From positions 310,001 through 374,000 of the forward strand of contig CAZYBO010000001.1 of the NCBI GenBank assembly GCA_964645205.1: 64,000 nucleotides of DNA, read 5' to 3'. The DNA comes from CAZYBO01 sp964645205 (GTDB lineage: Bacteria; Pseudomonadota; Alphaproteobacteria; Rickettsiales; SXRF01). The notes under the pieces were generated by a model. That model saw nothing but the letters and a program-made list of their open reading frames with translations, made no database searches and had not been told where the DNA came from. Shown here one piece after another: positions 57,116 to 64,000 of the stretch (position 1 is its first letter; every line of letters starts with the position of its first letter). Position numbers and translations under genes: made by a program.

Positions 57116-59719
57116 CTAGTACAATCCGCCCGTACCCACCGTCGGCGGCGGCGGTTGCTCACGCGGAATTTCAGGCAGGCCGGACAACGGCGAGATAGAC
57201 GCAGGCGTGGGCAGCACAGGAGCTTGCGCGGCCTCGCTGGAACCGTCGCTGATAATGGAATTGTCCAGCGCATCCACCACAGCCGGGTCCTGCACGCGCT
57301 CCGCAAAACCGGGAACATAGATCGGATCGCCGCTGATAAACGCTTCATCGATAATACGCTCGCCGGGCGCTTCAGTCCCGTCGGCAGGCAAGCCGCTGGC
57401 AAGGTTCACGCGCACAAGCTGAATACCCGGCGGGATACGGAACGGCGTATCCTGCTTGTCTGCCAGCGCATATTTCATAAAAGAAATGAAGGCGGGCAAC
57501 GCCACCGAGGAACCGGTTTCTTTTTTACCGAGCGTGCGCGGCTTGTCGTACCCCACATATACACCGGCCACCAGATCGGGCGTGAATCCCATGAACCACG
57601 TGTCCATGCTGTCGTTCGTCGTGCCGGTTTTTCCCGCAACGCTCTTGCGCAAATCTGCGTGCGCACGCGCGCCCGTGCCGCGCAGTGCCGCGCCTTCGAG
57701 CATCGAGATCATCTGATAGGCAACGCGCGGGTCTACCATCTGCTCGCGCGTATCATCGGGAATGGGCGGCACGGTATTTTTATTGATTTCCTTGATCGAC
57801 TGCACCGCGCATTTCGGGCAGGCGCGTTCGTCGCGGCGATAGATGGTTTTACCATGCCGGTCGTCGATACGTTCGATAATGGACGGCATAATTTTGTGCC
57901 CGCCATTGACCAGCATCCCGTAGGCATTGGCAAGGCGCAGCATCGTCGTTTCAGCGGAGCCGAGCACGATGGAGAAATTCGGCGGCGGATCGTCGTAAAT
58001 TCCGAACCGTTTGCTCACCGAAAGCACTTTATCAAGCCCGATAGCCTGTGCCATGCGCACGGTCATGGTATTGCGCGATTTTTCAAGCCCCACGCGCACG
58101 GTAGTCGGCCCCAGATACTCGTCGTGGTAATTCTGCGGTTTCCATGCAGGCATGCCCGCACCCTGCTGCATTTCAACCGGCGCGTCGAGAATGACGGTGC
58201 TAGGCGAGAACCCGTTTTCAAGCCCTGCAAGGTATACGAATGGCTTAAACGCCGAACCGGGCTGACGCTTCGCCTGCGTCACGCGGTTGAACTCGCTGCC
58301 GCCATACGCATAACCGCCCGACATGGCGAGCACGCGCCCGGTATGCGGATCGAGCACCACCATCGCGCCGTTGACCTCGGGAACCTGCTTTAAGTCCCAC
58401 GCCTTTTTCTGTTCGGCGGCCTCCACCAGTTTTTTCTGCTCATCGGAAAGTGAGCCTACCAGCACCACATCCCCCACCTTCAATATGTCGGCGGGGCGTT
58501 TCACTTCAGGGCCAAGTTTGCCGTCCGCCACGACCAGCCGCGTCCATTTCATCAACGAAAAAGGCAATGTTCCCCGTGTATCGTCGGCAAACGCGATCTG
58601 CGCGCGCTTATCTTCAAGCTCGACCACCAGCGCCAGCTTCTGGTCGTCGAGAATATGGAACGCATGATCCTTCGTAACTTTGGTAAGCCGTTCTTTCCAG
58701 CCTCCCTGTATACCTATATTCCCCATCGGCCCGCGATACCCGCGGCGGCGGTCATATTCCACCAGCGCCTTGCGCAGCGCTTTGTCTGACTCTTTCTGCA
58801 TTTCAGGATCGAGCGTGGTTTTCACCACCAGCCCGCCTTCGTACAGAATGCGTTCGCCGTATTTCTGCGCGAGCCAGCGGCGCACTTCCTCCGCGAAGAA
58901 ATCCGCGCGTGCCACGCTGGTCGCGTCACGGCTACGAAGCACGATGTCGGTCGCGACAGCCTCATCGAATTCTTCCGTGGTCATATACCCGCCTTCAAGC
59001 ATGCGTTCGATTACCCAATCGCGGCGGGCTTTAGCGACATCATGGTTGGTTTTAGGATTATATTGCGAAGGCGCCTTCGGCAGCGCGGCAAGCAGCGCCA
59101 TTTCCTCGACGGTCAGTTCGTCGAGCGATTTGTTGAAATAATTCTGCGCTGCCGCCGCCACGCCGTACGATCCCTGCCCCAGATAAATTTCGTTGAGGTA
59201 CAGCTCAAGGATTTTATCTTTGCTGTAGACCTGACTGATGCGCATGGCGAGGATCGCTTCCTTCACCTTGCGCTCGATGGATTTTTCACTGGAAAGCAGG
59301 AAGTTTTTTACCACCTGCTGCGTGATCGTCGAACCGCCTACGAGCGATTTTCCCTGCCCGTAATTGATTACGTTGTCGCGCACTGCGCGCGCGATGCCGG
59401 TAAGGTCGATGCCGGTATGTTCGTAGAAATTCTTGTCCTCCGCCGAGAGGAACGCTTGTATGAGGCGTTTGGGCATCGCCTTCAGCGGCACGAACACGCG
59501 CTTCTCCGTAGCATATTCCGCCATCAGGCGGCCGTCGGCGGCATAAAGCCTCGTTACCGTCGGCGGATCGTAATTGGAAAGCTGCGTATAGTCAGGGAGG
59601 TCGTTGCTATAATGGTTGAACAGCAGAAGCCCTATCGCACCGCCGATAATCAGCAGCGTAAACGCGATGGAGAACATCCAGCCGAGCAGGTTGATAAAGG
59701 AGCGCGAAATCTTCCCCAC
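57116..59719 (-). CDS. mrcA: Penicillin-binding protein 1A (class A)
   Basis: Bifunctional peptidoglycan glycosyltransferase/transpeptidase of 867 residues anchored by one N-terminal helix (WMFSIAFTLLIIGGAIGLLL). Transglycosylase motifs FLSAEDKNFYEHTGIDLTG and GGSTITQQVVKNF; an OB-like insert; transpeptidase Ser in RQPGSAFKPFVYLAG, SRN in KSRNTMTVRMAQ and KTG in VAGKTGTTNDSMD. The tail is Pro-rich (REQPPPPTVG). Start GTG directly after the amidase stop. Its stop abuts the convergent stop of the pilin-like gene. Confidence 0.96.
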   Translation of the reverse strand: MGKISRSFINLLGWMFSIAFTLLIIGGAIGLLLFNHYSNDLPDYTQLSNYDPPTVTRLYAADGRLMAEYATEKRVFVPLKAMPKRLIQAFLSAEDKNFYEHTGIDLTGIARAVRDNVINYGQGKSLVGGSTITQQVVKNFLLSSEKSIERKVKEAILAMRISQVYSKDKILELYLNEIYLGQGSYGVAAAAQNYFNKSLDELTVEEMALLAALPKAPSQYNPKTNHDVAKARRDWVIERMLEGGYMTTEEFDEAVATDIVLRSRDATSVARADFFAEEVRRWLAQKYGERILYEGGLVVKTTLDPEMQKESDKALRKALVEYDRRRGYRGPMGNIGIQGGWKERLTKVTKDHAFHILDDQKLALVVELEDKRAQIAFADDTRGTLPFSLMKWTRLVVADGKLGPEVKRPADILKVGDVVLVGSLSDEQKKLVEAAEQKKAWDLKQVPEVNGAMVVLDPHTGRVLAMSGGYAYGGSEFNRVTQAKRQPGSAFKPFVYLAGLENGFSPSTVILDAPVEMQQGAGMPAWKPQNYHDEYLGPTTVRVGLEKSRNTMTVRMAQAIGLDKVLSVSKRFGIYDDPPPNFSIVLGSAETTMLRLANAYGMLVNGGHKIMPSIIERIDDRHGKTIYRRDERACPKCAVQSIKEINKNTVPPIPDDTREQMVDPRVAYQMISMLEGAALRGTGARAHADLRKSVAGKTGTTNDSMDTWFMGFTPDLVAGVYVGYDKPRTLGKKETGSSVALPAFISFMKYALADKQDTPFRIPPGIQLVRVNLASGLPADGTEAPGERIIDEAFISGDPIYVPGFAERVQDPAVVDALDNSIISDGSSEAAQAPVLPTPASISPLSGLPEIPREQPPPPTVGTGGLY

Positions 59720-60931
59720 CTATTCCCCCTTCGCCAGATGCTGGAAATAACGATCGATCCCCTGCGCGATCCCGGCCACCACTTTTTCACGATAAGCCTT
59801 GGTTTTCAGCATTTTTTCTTCCTGCGGATGCGAGAGGAACCCAGTTTCGATCAGCACTGATGGCACATCCGGCGCCTTCAGCACGGCAAACCCGGCGAAG
59901 CGATGTGAATTTGGCAAAAGACGCACCTTGCCGTCAAGCGATACCGTAAGGAAATCGGCGAGCATGGCAGATCGGTTGTTGGTTTCGCGTTGTGCCAGTG
60001 AAATCAGGATGTCGGCGACATCCTCGCGCTCATCGGACAGATTGACGCCCGCCAGCACGTCCGCCTTATTTTCACGTGCGGCCAGCGATTCGGCTTCCTG
60101 ATCGGATGCTTTGTCAGAGAGGGTATAGACTGAAAGCCCGCGCGCGTCGGTATCGTCCGCCGAATCCGCATGCAGCGAGATGAAAATGCTTGCGCCCGCC
60201 TCCCGTGCGATAGCGATGCGCTTGCGCAGCATGATAAACCGGTCGTCGTCGCGCGTGAGCTTCACCAGATACTTATCGGTTTTAAGCAACTTGCTCCGCA
60301 GCGCTTTGGCGATGGTCAGCACAACATCTTTTTCCTGTAAGCCGTGTTCGCCTATTGCTCCCGGATCAACCCCGCCATGCCCGGCATCAATAACAATCAG
60401 CGGTTTTTTATATTTTACGGCTTTTTTCGCCTGCTTCTTGTCCGGTTTCTGAGCCGCCAGCGGGCGCTTGCCTTTTTTCTCCACCGGGTAGGCAGTTTCT
60501 CTTTCATTCTCTGCTTCCGCATTTTCGTCCTTGCCGCCGCCCACCGAAGATTCGATGGTAATGCGCAGCGCAGTATCTTTTGCGTCGACATCAGCGACCG
60601 CCACTTTTTGCGCCAATGTAAAAACAAAGCGCACCGTATCCGCGTCGAATTGTCCGCCGCGTAACGACTTAAGCAGATCGCCTTTATATTTATCGGGAAG
60701 CTCAACGCCCTTTATACCCTTGCTCAAGGCCGGTGTAGACGGCACATCGACAACCAGCCGGTCGGGATTTTCGAGGGTAAATACTTTGTGTGGGGTGGTT
60801 TCAGGAACCGAAAGCTCGATAGTTTCACCAGTTTTACCTGTGGAAATAGCCAAATCCGGCCATGCATAAGCCAAAGACGGCAGCAAAGACAGCATCAATG
60901 CCACAACCAAAAGATAACATCTTGTTTTCAT
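59720..60931 (-). CDS. amiC: N-acetylmuramoyl-L-alanine amidase with AMIN domain
   Basis: Periplasmic zinc amidase that separates daughter cells. The 403 residues comprise a signal peptide (CYLLVVALMLSLLPSLAYA), an AMIN domain (FTLENPDRLVVDVPSTPALS), a charged linker and an Amidase_3 domain with zinc/catalytic residues in VIDAGHGGVDPGAIG, GLQEKDVVL, FISLHADSADD and VLIETGFLSHPQEE. It forms an operon with PBP1A (no gap), the usual alphaproteobacterial pair, and is divergent from rne. Confidence 0.95.
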   Translation of the reverse strand: MKTRCYLLVVALMLSLLPSLAYAWPDLAISTGKTGETIELSVPETTPHKVFTLENPDRLVVDVPSTPALSKGIKGVELPDKYKGDLLKSLRGGQFDADTVRFVFTLAQKVAVADVDAKDTALRITIESSVGGGKDENAEAENERETAYPVEKKGKRPLAAQKPDKKQAKKAVKYKKPLIVIDAGHGGVDPGAIGEHGLQEKDVVLTIAKALRSKLLKTDKYLVKLTRDDDRFIMLRKRIAIAREAGASIFISLHADSADDTDARGLSVYTLSDKASDQEAESLAARENKADVLAGVNLSDEREDVADILISLAQRETNNRSAMLADFLTVSLDGKVRLLPNSHRFAGFAVLKAPDVPSVLIETGFLSHPQEEKMLKTKAYREKVVAGIAQGIDRYFQHLAKGE

Positions 60932-61389
60932 TGGTTTATACTACCGCGCCCAACGTGAGGATGCGTCATTACTATACTAACTGAATCGAATGTGCATCGT
61001 GTAAAGTTAGTTGTGTAATATTTTTTTTACTCCTATAGTATAAACGTTACAGTGCGGTGTGCGAAGGTACGCTGCGCATTGAAGAATTAAGCCAAGGTCA
61101 TCGCCAGAAGCGGCATCGGTGCCGCATACAGCAAACGATGGACTTGCGCGCGATATAGACAGGACACAGTTTAAGGAATTTTTGTTTTTTTTGAATCATT
61201 TCGACCTCATGGATCGAACACGTTTATTAAGTATGGATACGCTACTTCGCACGATTTCAAAGACAGCACCGCAACTTCCGCAGCCATCGGCGCGGCCGGT
61301 TTTCGCATGTCCGCTGTCATTGACGGAGAGAATCCCCACCGACTGAACCTCTGTACGACCCTGAGGCGATCTATATAAGGAGTCGCCAC
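60932..61389. other. Intergenic region: amiC promoter and long rne leader
   Basis: 458 nt without a convincing gene. The left end must carry the amiC promoter (a TATAGT is visible on the minus strand). From about 61045 rightward it would be a roughly 345-nt untranslated leader of rne, AT-rich at first and then GC-rich with several possible hairpins. E. coli rne has a similarly long leader through which RNase E controls its own mRNA. A 75-codon open frame from 61119 shows no protein-like features. Confidence 0.6.
61011..61039 (+). promoter_or_regulatory. Probable rne promoter
   Basis: TTGTGT and TATAGT are separated by exactly 17 nt, including a T8 tract. It is the best sigma-70-type match in the intergenic region and would give a leader of about 345 nt before the RNase E start codon. 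Confidence 0.55.
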
Positions 61390-63915
61390 ATGGCTAAAAG
61401 AATGTTGATAGATGCGTTGCACGCGGAAGAAACCCGCGTAGTGATCGCCGACGATAAACAGGTTTACGATTTCGATTTCGTAAGCGCCACCAAGAAACAG
61501 CTCAAAGGCAATATTTACCTCGCGAAAATCACGCGGGTGGAGCCGTCGCTGCAAGCCGCTTTCGTCGAATATGGCGGCGGCAAACAGGGCTTCCTGCCTT
61601 TCGCCGAAATCCACCCCGACTACTACCAGATCCCCGTTTCCGACCGTAAGCGCCTCATGGAAGAAGTCGAGAGCGAAGACGAGCGCGAGTTCGTAGACGA
61701 GCCGCAAGCGCAAACCGGCGAACAGGCTCAGGAAGAAACCTCTGCCGCCTCGTCCGAAGCGGAAATGACTGAACTCGAGCCCGCCCCGGAAAATCAGGAG
61801 CAACCGAGCTTCCTCACCGAAGGCGCCATCGAAATATCGCCCGAGGAACCCTCTGATACCATTGATGAAGCCCCCGTTGAACAGCAGGATAACGCTGAAG
61901 AGGCGCTGCAACCCGCCGAAGAAGGTGAAATCCGCGCCGCCTCTGAAGAATCGCAGAGCGAGGAAGGCCTCGAAACCCTTCCCAACGAAGACGAGGAAAT
62001 GCGCGAGCGCCCGAAGAAAACCTTCACCAAGCGCTATAAAATTCAGGAAGTCATCCGCCGCGGCCAGGTCGTGCTCGTTCAGGTCATCAAAGAAGAGCGC
62101 GGCAACAAAGGCGTATCGCTTACCACCTACTTGTCGTTGGCAGGCCGTTATTGCGTCCTCATGCCAAACTCCCACAAAGACGGTGGTATTTCGCGCAAGA
62201 TCATGAGCCCTGAAGACCGCAAGCGCCTGAAGCAGATTTCCGCTGAACTGAAACTGTCAAAAGGCATGAGCGTCATCATCCGCACCGCCGGGATGGATCG
62301 CGCCCGCGCCGAAATCAAGCGCGACTATGATTACCTCGTCAAAGTCTGGAACAGTATCCGTGAGGAAACCCTCAAATCCAACGCACCCGCATTGATTTAC
62401 GAGGAAAGCGACCTCATCAAGCGCGCCATACGTGACCAATATGCCAACGACATCGATGAAGTGATCGTCGAAGGCGACGAAGGCTACCACGCCGCTAAGG
62501 AATTCATGAAACTCCTGCTGCCCAGCCACACGCCAAAAATCAAGCATTACAAAGAGCCGACGCCGCTGTTCTATGCGTACGACATCGAAGAACAACTGCT
62601 CTCGATGCATGATCCTATCGTAAAGCTCCGCTCCGGCGGCTACATCGTCATCAACCCCACGGAAGCGCTGATCTCTATCGACGTGAACTCCGGCCGGGCG
62701 ACGGGCGAACGCAATATCGAAGAAACCGCTGCCAAAACCAACCTTGAAGCCGCCGCAGAAGTAGCCCGCCAGCTCCGCCTGCGCGACCTTGCAGGGCTCA
62801 TCGTTATCGACTTCATCGACATGCTGGAATCGCGTAACCGCCGCGCGGTAGAAAAGCTGATGAAGGACTCGCTGAAAGCCGATCGCGCAAAAATACAGCT
62901 CGGCCGTATCAGCCCGTTCGGTCTCATGGAAATGTCCCGCCAGCGCCTGCGCCCGAGCATTTCCGAAACCAACATGGTGCAGTGCCCGCACTGCGAAGGG
63001 CGCGGCTATATCCGCTCCAGCGAATCCATGAGCATCCAGATTATCCGCTCACTGGAAAAAGAAGCGTCCAGCGGCACGTGGAGCAGCCTGCGCCTCATCG
63101 CCTCGCAGACGGTAGCGCTGCATTTGCTCAACAACAAGCGCGACAATCTGCGCGATATCGAACAACGTTACGGCATCACCATTCAGGTATTTATCGATGT
63201 GGAGCTTGGGCTTTCCGAGTTCAACCTCGAAAAAATGCGCCGTGGCCAGTCCGAACGTAACGCCGGTCAGGGAGATCGTGACCGTGGCCGCCGCCGCGAC
63301 CGCGACGACCGCCCGCGCCCCGCACGCAATAATCCGGCTCCCGCCGCTGTGCAAGAAGAAGCGCTCGCTGCGCCGGCAGAGATAGAAGAAGACGCACCCG
63401 AAAGTGCCGAAGGCGAAAACACGCGCCGCGACGACCGCACGGGCAACGGTGAAGGCCGTCGCCGTGGCCGTCGCCGTGGTCGCCGCGGAGGGCGCAACCG
63501 CGATGGACGCCCGGGCAGCACGCCTTCGGAAACCATGGATTCGCAGGAACAGGATAGTTCCATCGAAGAACAAGAATCCGCAGTGCAGGATCACCCAACT
63601 GAAGCTAACGATAACACGCAGGATGCACAGCAACAACGCCGCCCACGCGGTGAGCGTGGTGGCCGTGGCCGCCGCCGCTGGCGCGAGCGCGATGGCCGTC
63701 GTGAAGGTTCGGATGCCGTTGCCGGTGCACAATATGCCGATAATTCCGACGGGCGCGACCTGCCTGCCTTCGCCACGGAAAATCCCGTGCCGATGGAGCA
63801 AGAACGCAAGCGCGAGCCGGAAATGGCTCACGCCGCCGCTGAATCCGCCCCGCGCGATCCCAACGCGCAGCCGAAAAAAGGCTGGTGGCAGAAGATCATC
63901 GATCTGGACGATTAA
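61390..63915 (+). CDS. rne: Ribonuclease E
   Basis: Endoribonuclease of the RNA degradosome, 841 residues. The S1 domain (IYLAKITRVEPSLQAAFVEY, GFLPFAEIHPDYYQ) is interrupted by a Glu-rich insert at about residues 95-210 and resumes at RRGQVVLVQVIKEERGNKGV, a hallmark of alphaproteobacterial RNase E. Catalytic Asp residues lie in LISIDVNSGRATGERN and LIVIDFIDM; the zinc link is CPHCEGRGYI. The tail is Arg/Gly-rich and ends KKGWWQKIIDLDD, containing the GWW motif that binds PNPase in Caulobacter. The M48 peptidase gene follows 5 nt later. Confidence 0.96.
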   Translation: MAKRMLIDALHAEETRVVIADDKQVYDFDFVSATKKQLKGNIYLAKITRVEPSLQAAFVEYGGGKQGFLPFAEIHPDYYQIPVSDRKRLMEEVESEDEREFVDEPQAQTGEQAQEETSAASSEAEMTELEPAPENQEQPSFLTEGAIEISPEEPSDTIDEAPVEQQDNAEEALQPAEEGEIRAASEESQSEEGLETLPNEDEEMRERPKKTFTKRYKIQEVIRRGQVVLVQVIKEERGNKGVSLTTYLSLAGRYCVLMPNSHKDGGISRKIMSPEDRKRLKQISAELKLSKGMSVIIRTAGMDRARAEIKRDYDYLVKVWNSIREETLKSNAPALIYEESDLIKRAIRDQYANDIDEVIVEGDEGYHAAKEFMKLLLPSHTPKIKHYKEPTPLFYAYDIEEQLLSMHDPIVKLRSGGYIVINPTEALISIDVNSGRATGERNIEETAAKTNLEAAAEVARQLRLRDLAGLIVIDFIDMLESRNRRAVEKLMKDSLKADRAKIQLGRISPFGLMEMSRQRLRPSISETNMVQCPHCEGRGYIRSSESMSIQIIRSLEKEASSGTWSSLRLIASQTVALHLLNNKRDNLRDIEQRYGITIQVFIDVELGLSEFNLEKMRRGQSERNAGQGDRDRGRRRDRDDRPRPARNNPAPAAVQEEALAAPAEIEEDAPESAEGENTRRDDRTGNGEGRRRGRRRGRRGGRNRDGRPGSTPSETMDSQEQDSSIEEQESAVQDHPTEANDNTQDAQQQRRPRGERGGRGRRRWRERDGRREGSDAVAGAQYADNSDGRDLPAFATENPVPMEQERKREPEMAHAAAESAPRDPNAQPKKGWWQKIIDLDD

Positions 63916-63920
63916 GGTTT

Positions 63921-64000
63921 ATGCTGCGCAGATTCCTCGCCAGCTTTACCGTTTTCTGTCTCATCACCAACGCTGCCATTGCGGTGCCCTTGATCCGCGA
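63921..64000 (+). CDS. Exported protein, probably M48 metallopeptidase (partial)
   Basis: Only 26 codons are in the window. MLRRFLASFTVFCLITNAAI is a clear signal peptide, followed by AVPLIRD. M48-family peptidases with TPR repeats (BepA-like) in alphaproteobacteria often start their mature part with PLIRDAE-type sequence and lie just after rne, so this is the likely identity. The HExxH motif is beyond the edge and cannot be checked. Confidence 0.55.
   Translation, partial: MLRRFLASFTVFCLITNAAIAVPLIR

Noticed and set aside
57155..58393. 412-codon forward frame across PBP1A
   Set aside because: Arg/His-rich shadow frame; the minus-strand PBP1A has all catalytic motifs.
61119..61346. 75-codon open frame in the rne leader
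   Set aside because: No ribosome site, no protein-like composition, and it ends before the rne ribosome site; more likely part of a structured leader.
1..64000. tRNA, rRNA, CRISPR arrays, transposases, prophage genes
   Set aside because: Looked for tRNA-like cloverleaf ends, regularly spaced repeats and recombinase motifs and saw none. Short tRNA genes could be missed by eye.

Overview
The window is a stretch of a moderately GC-rich chromosome from a motile, Gram-negative alphaproteobacterium. The evidence is the gene order: acnA divergent from ccmAB, trmD-rplS-leuC-leuD-leuB, flgBC-fliE-fliQ-fliR-flhB-cckA-recA-alaS, psd-pssA, hisZ-purA and RNase E followed by an M48 peptidase. CckA and PhaR, an RNase E with an acidic insert and a GWW tail, and a Rickettsia-type isocitrate dehydrogenase point the same way. 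The many small orphan proteins and the pilin-like beta-propeller protein suggest a free-living Rhodospirillales- or Micavibrio-like lineage, but the genus cannot be fixed from this sequence.

Layout. 0-4 kb: cell-wall hydrolases (lipoprotein start, MltB), a glycerol-1-phosphate dehydrogenase-like enzyme and haem export (ccmAB). 4-8 kb: aconitase followed by four small orphan genes. 8-10 kb: polyhydroxyalkanoate genes (phaR; a small gene overlapping a PHA-synthase-like hydrolase). 10.5-17 kb: trmD, rplS and leucine synthesis (leuC, leuD, leuB) interspersed with orphan genes. 17-22.5 kb: csrA and flagellar basal-body/export genes. 22.5-32 kb: cckA (split at an A10 tract), recA, alaS, icd. 32-39 kb: phosphatidylethanolamine synthesis (psd, pssA), SemiSWEET, hisZ, purA and a pseudokinase with a membrane partner. 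39-51 kb: one long co-directional chemotaxis operon whose last three genes form a partner-switching module (STAS antagonist, HATPase kinase, receiver-PP2C phosphatase). 51-57 kb: mnmA, a duplicated-domain orphan, prfB with its programmed frameshift, and a prepilin-like protein carrying seven FG-GAP repeats. 57-64 kb: PBP1A, an AMIN-type amidase, RNase E and the start of an M48 peptidase.

Regulatory themes. Six promoters of orphan genes carry PhoB-type boxes (7-bp repeats with an 11-bp period, close to CTGTCAT-N4-CTGTCAT). At five of them a -10-like hexamer lies exactly 22 nt further on, so the unknown small proteins look like one phosphate-starvation regulon. CtrA-type sites (TTAA-N7-TTAA) precede cckA and the pilin-like gene, and a sigma-54-like promoter precedes flgB. 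Three families of palindromic interspersed repeats are present. One copy lies in frame inside alaS and another supplies the C-terminus of ccmA.

I saw no rRNA, tRNA, CRISPR array, transposase or prophage gene.
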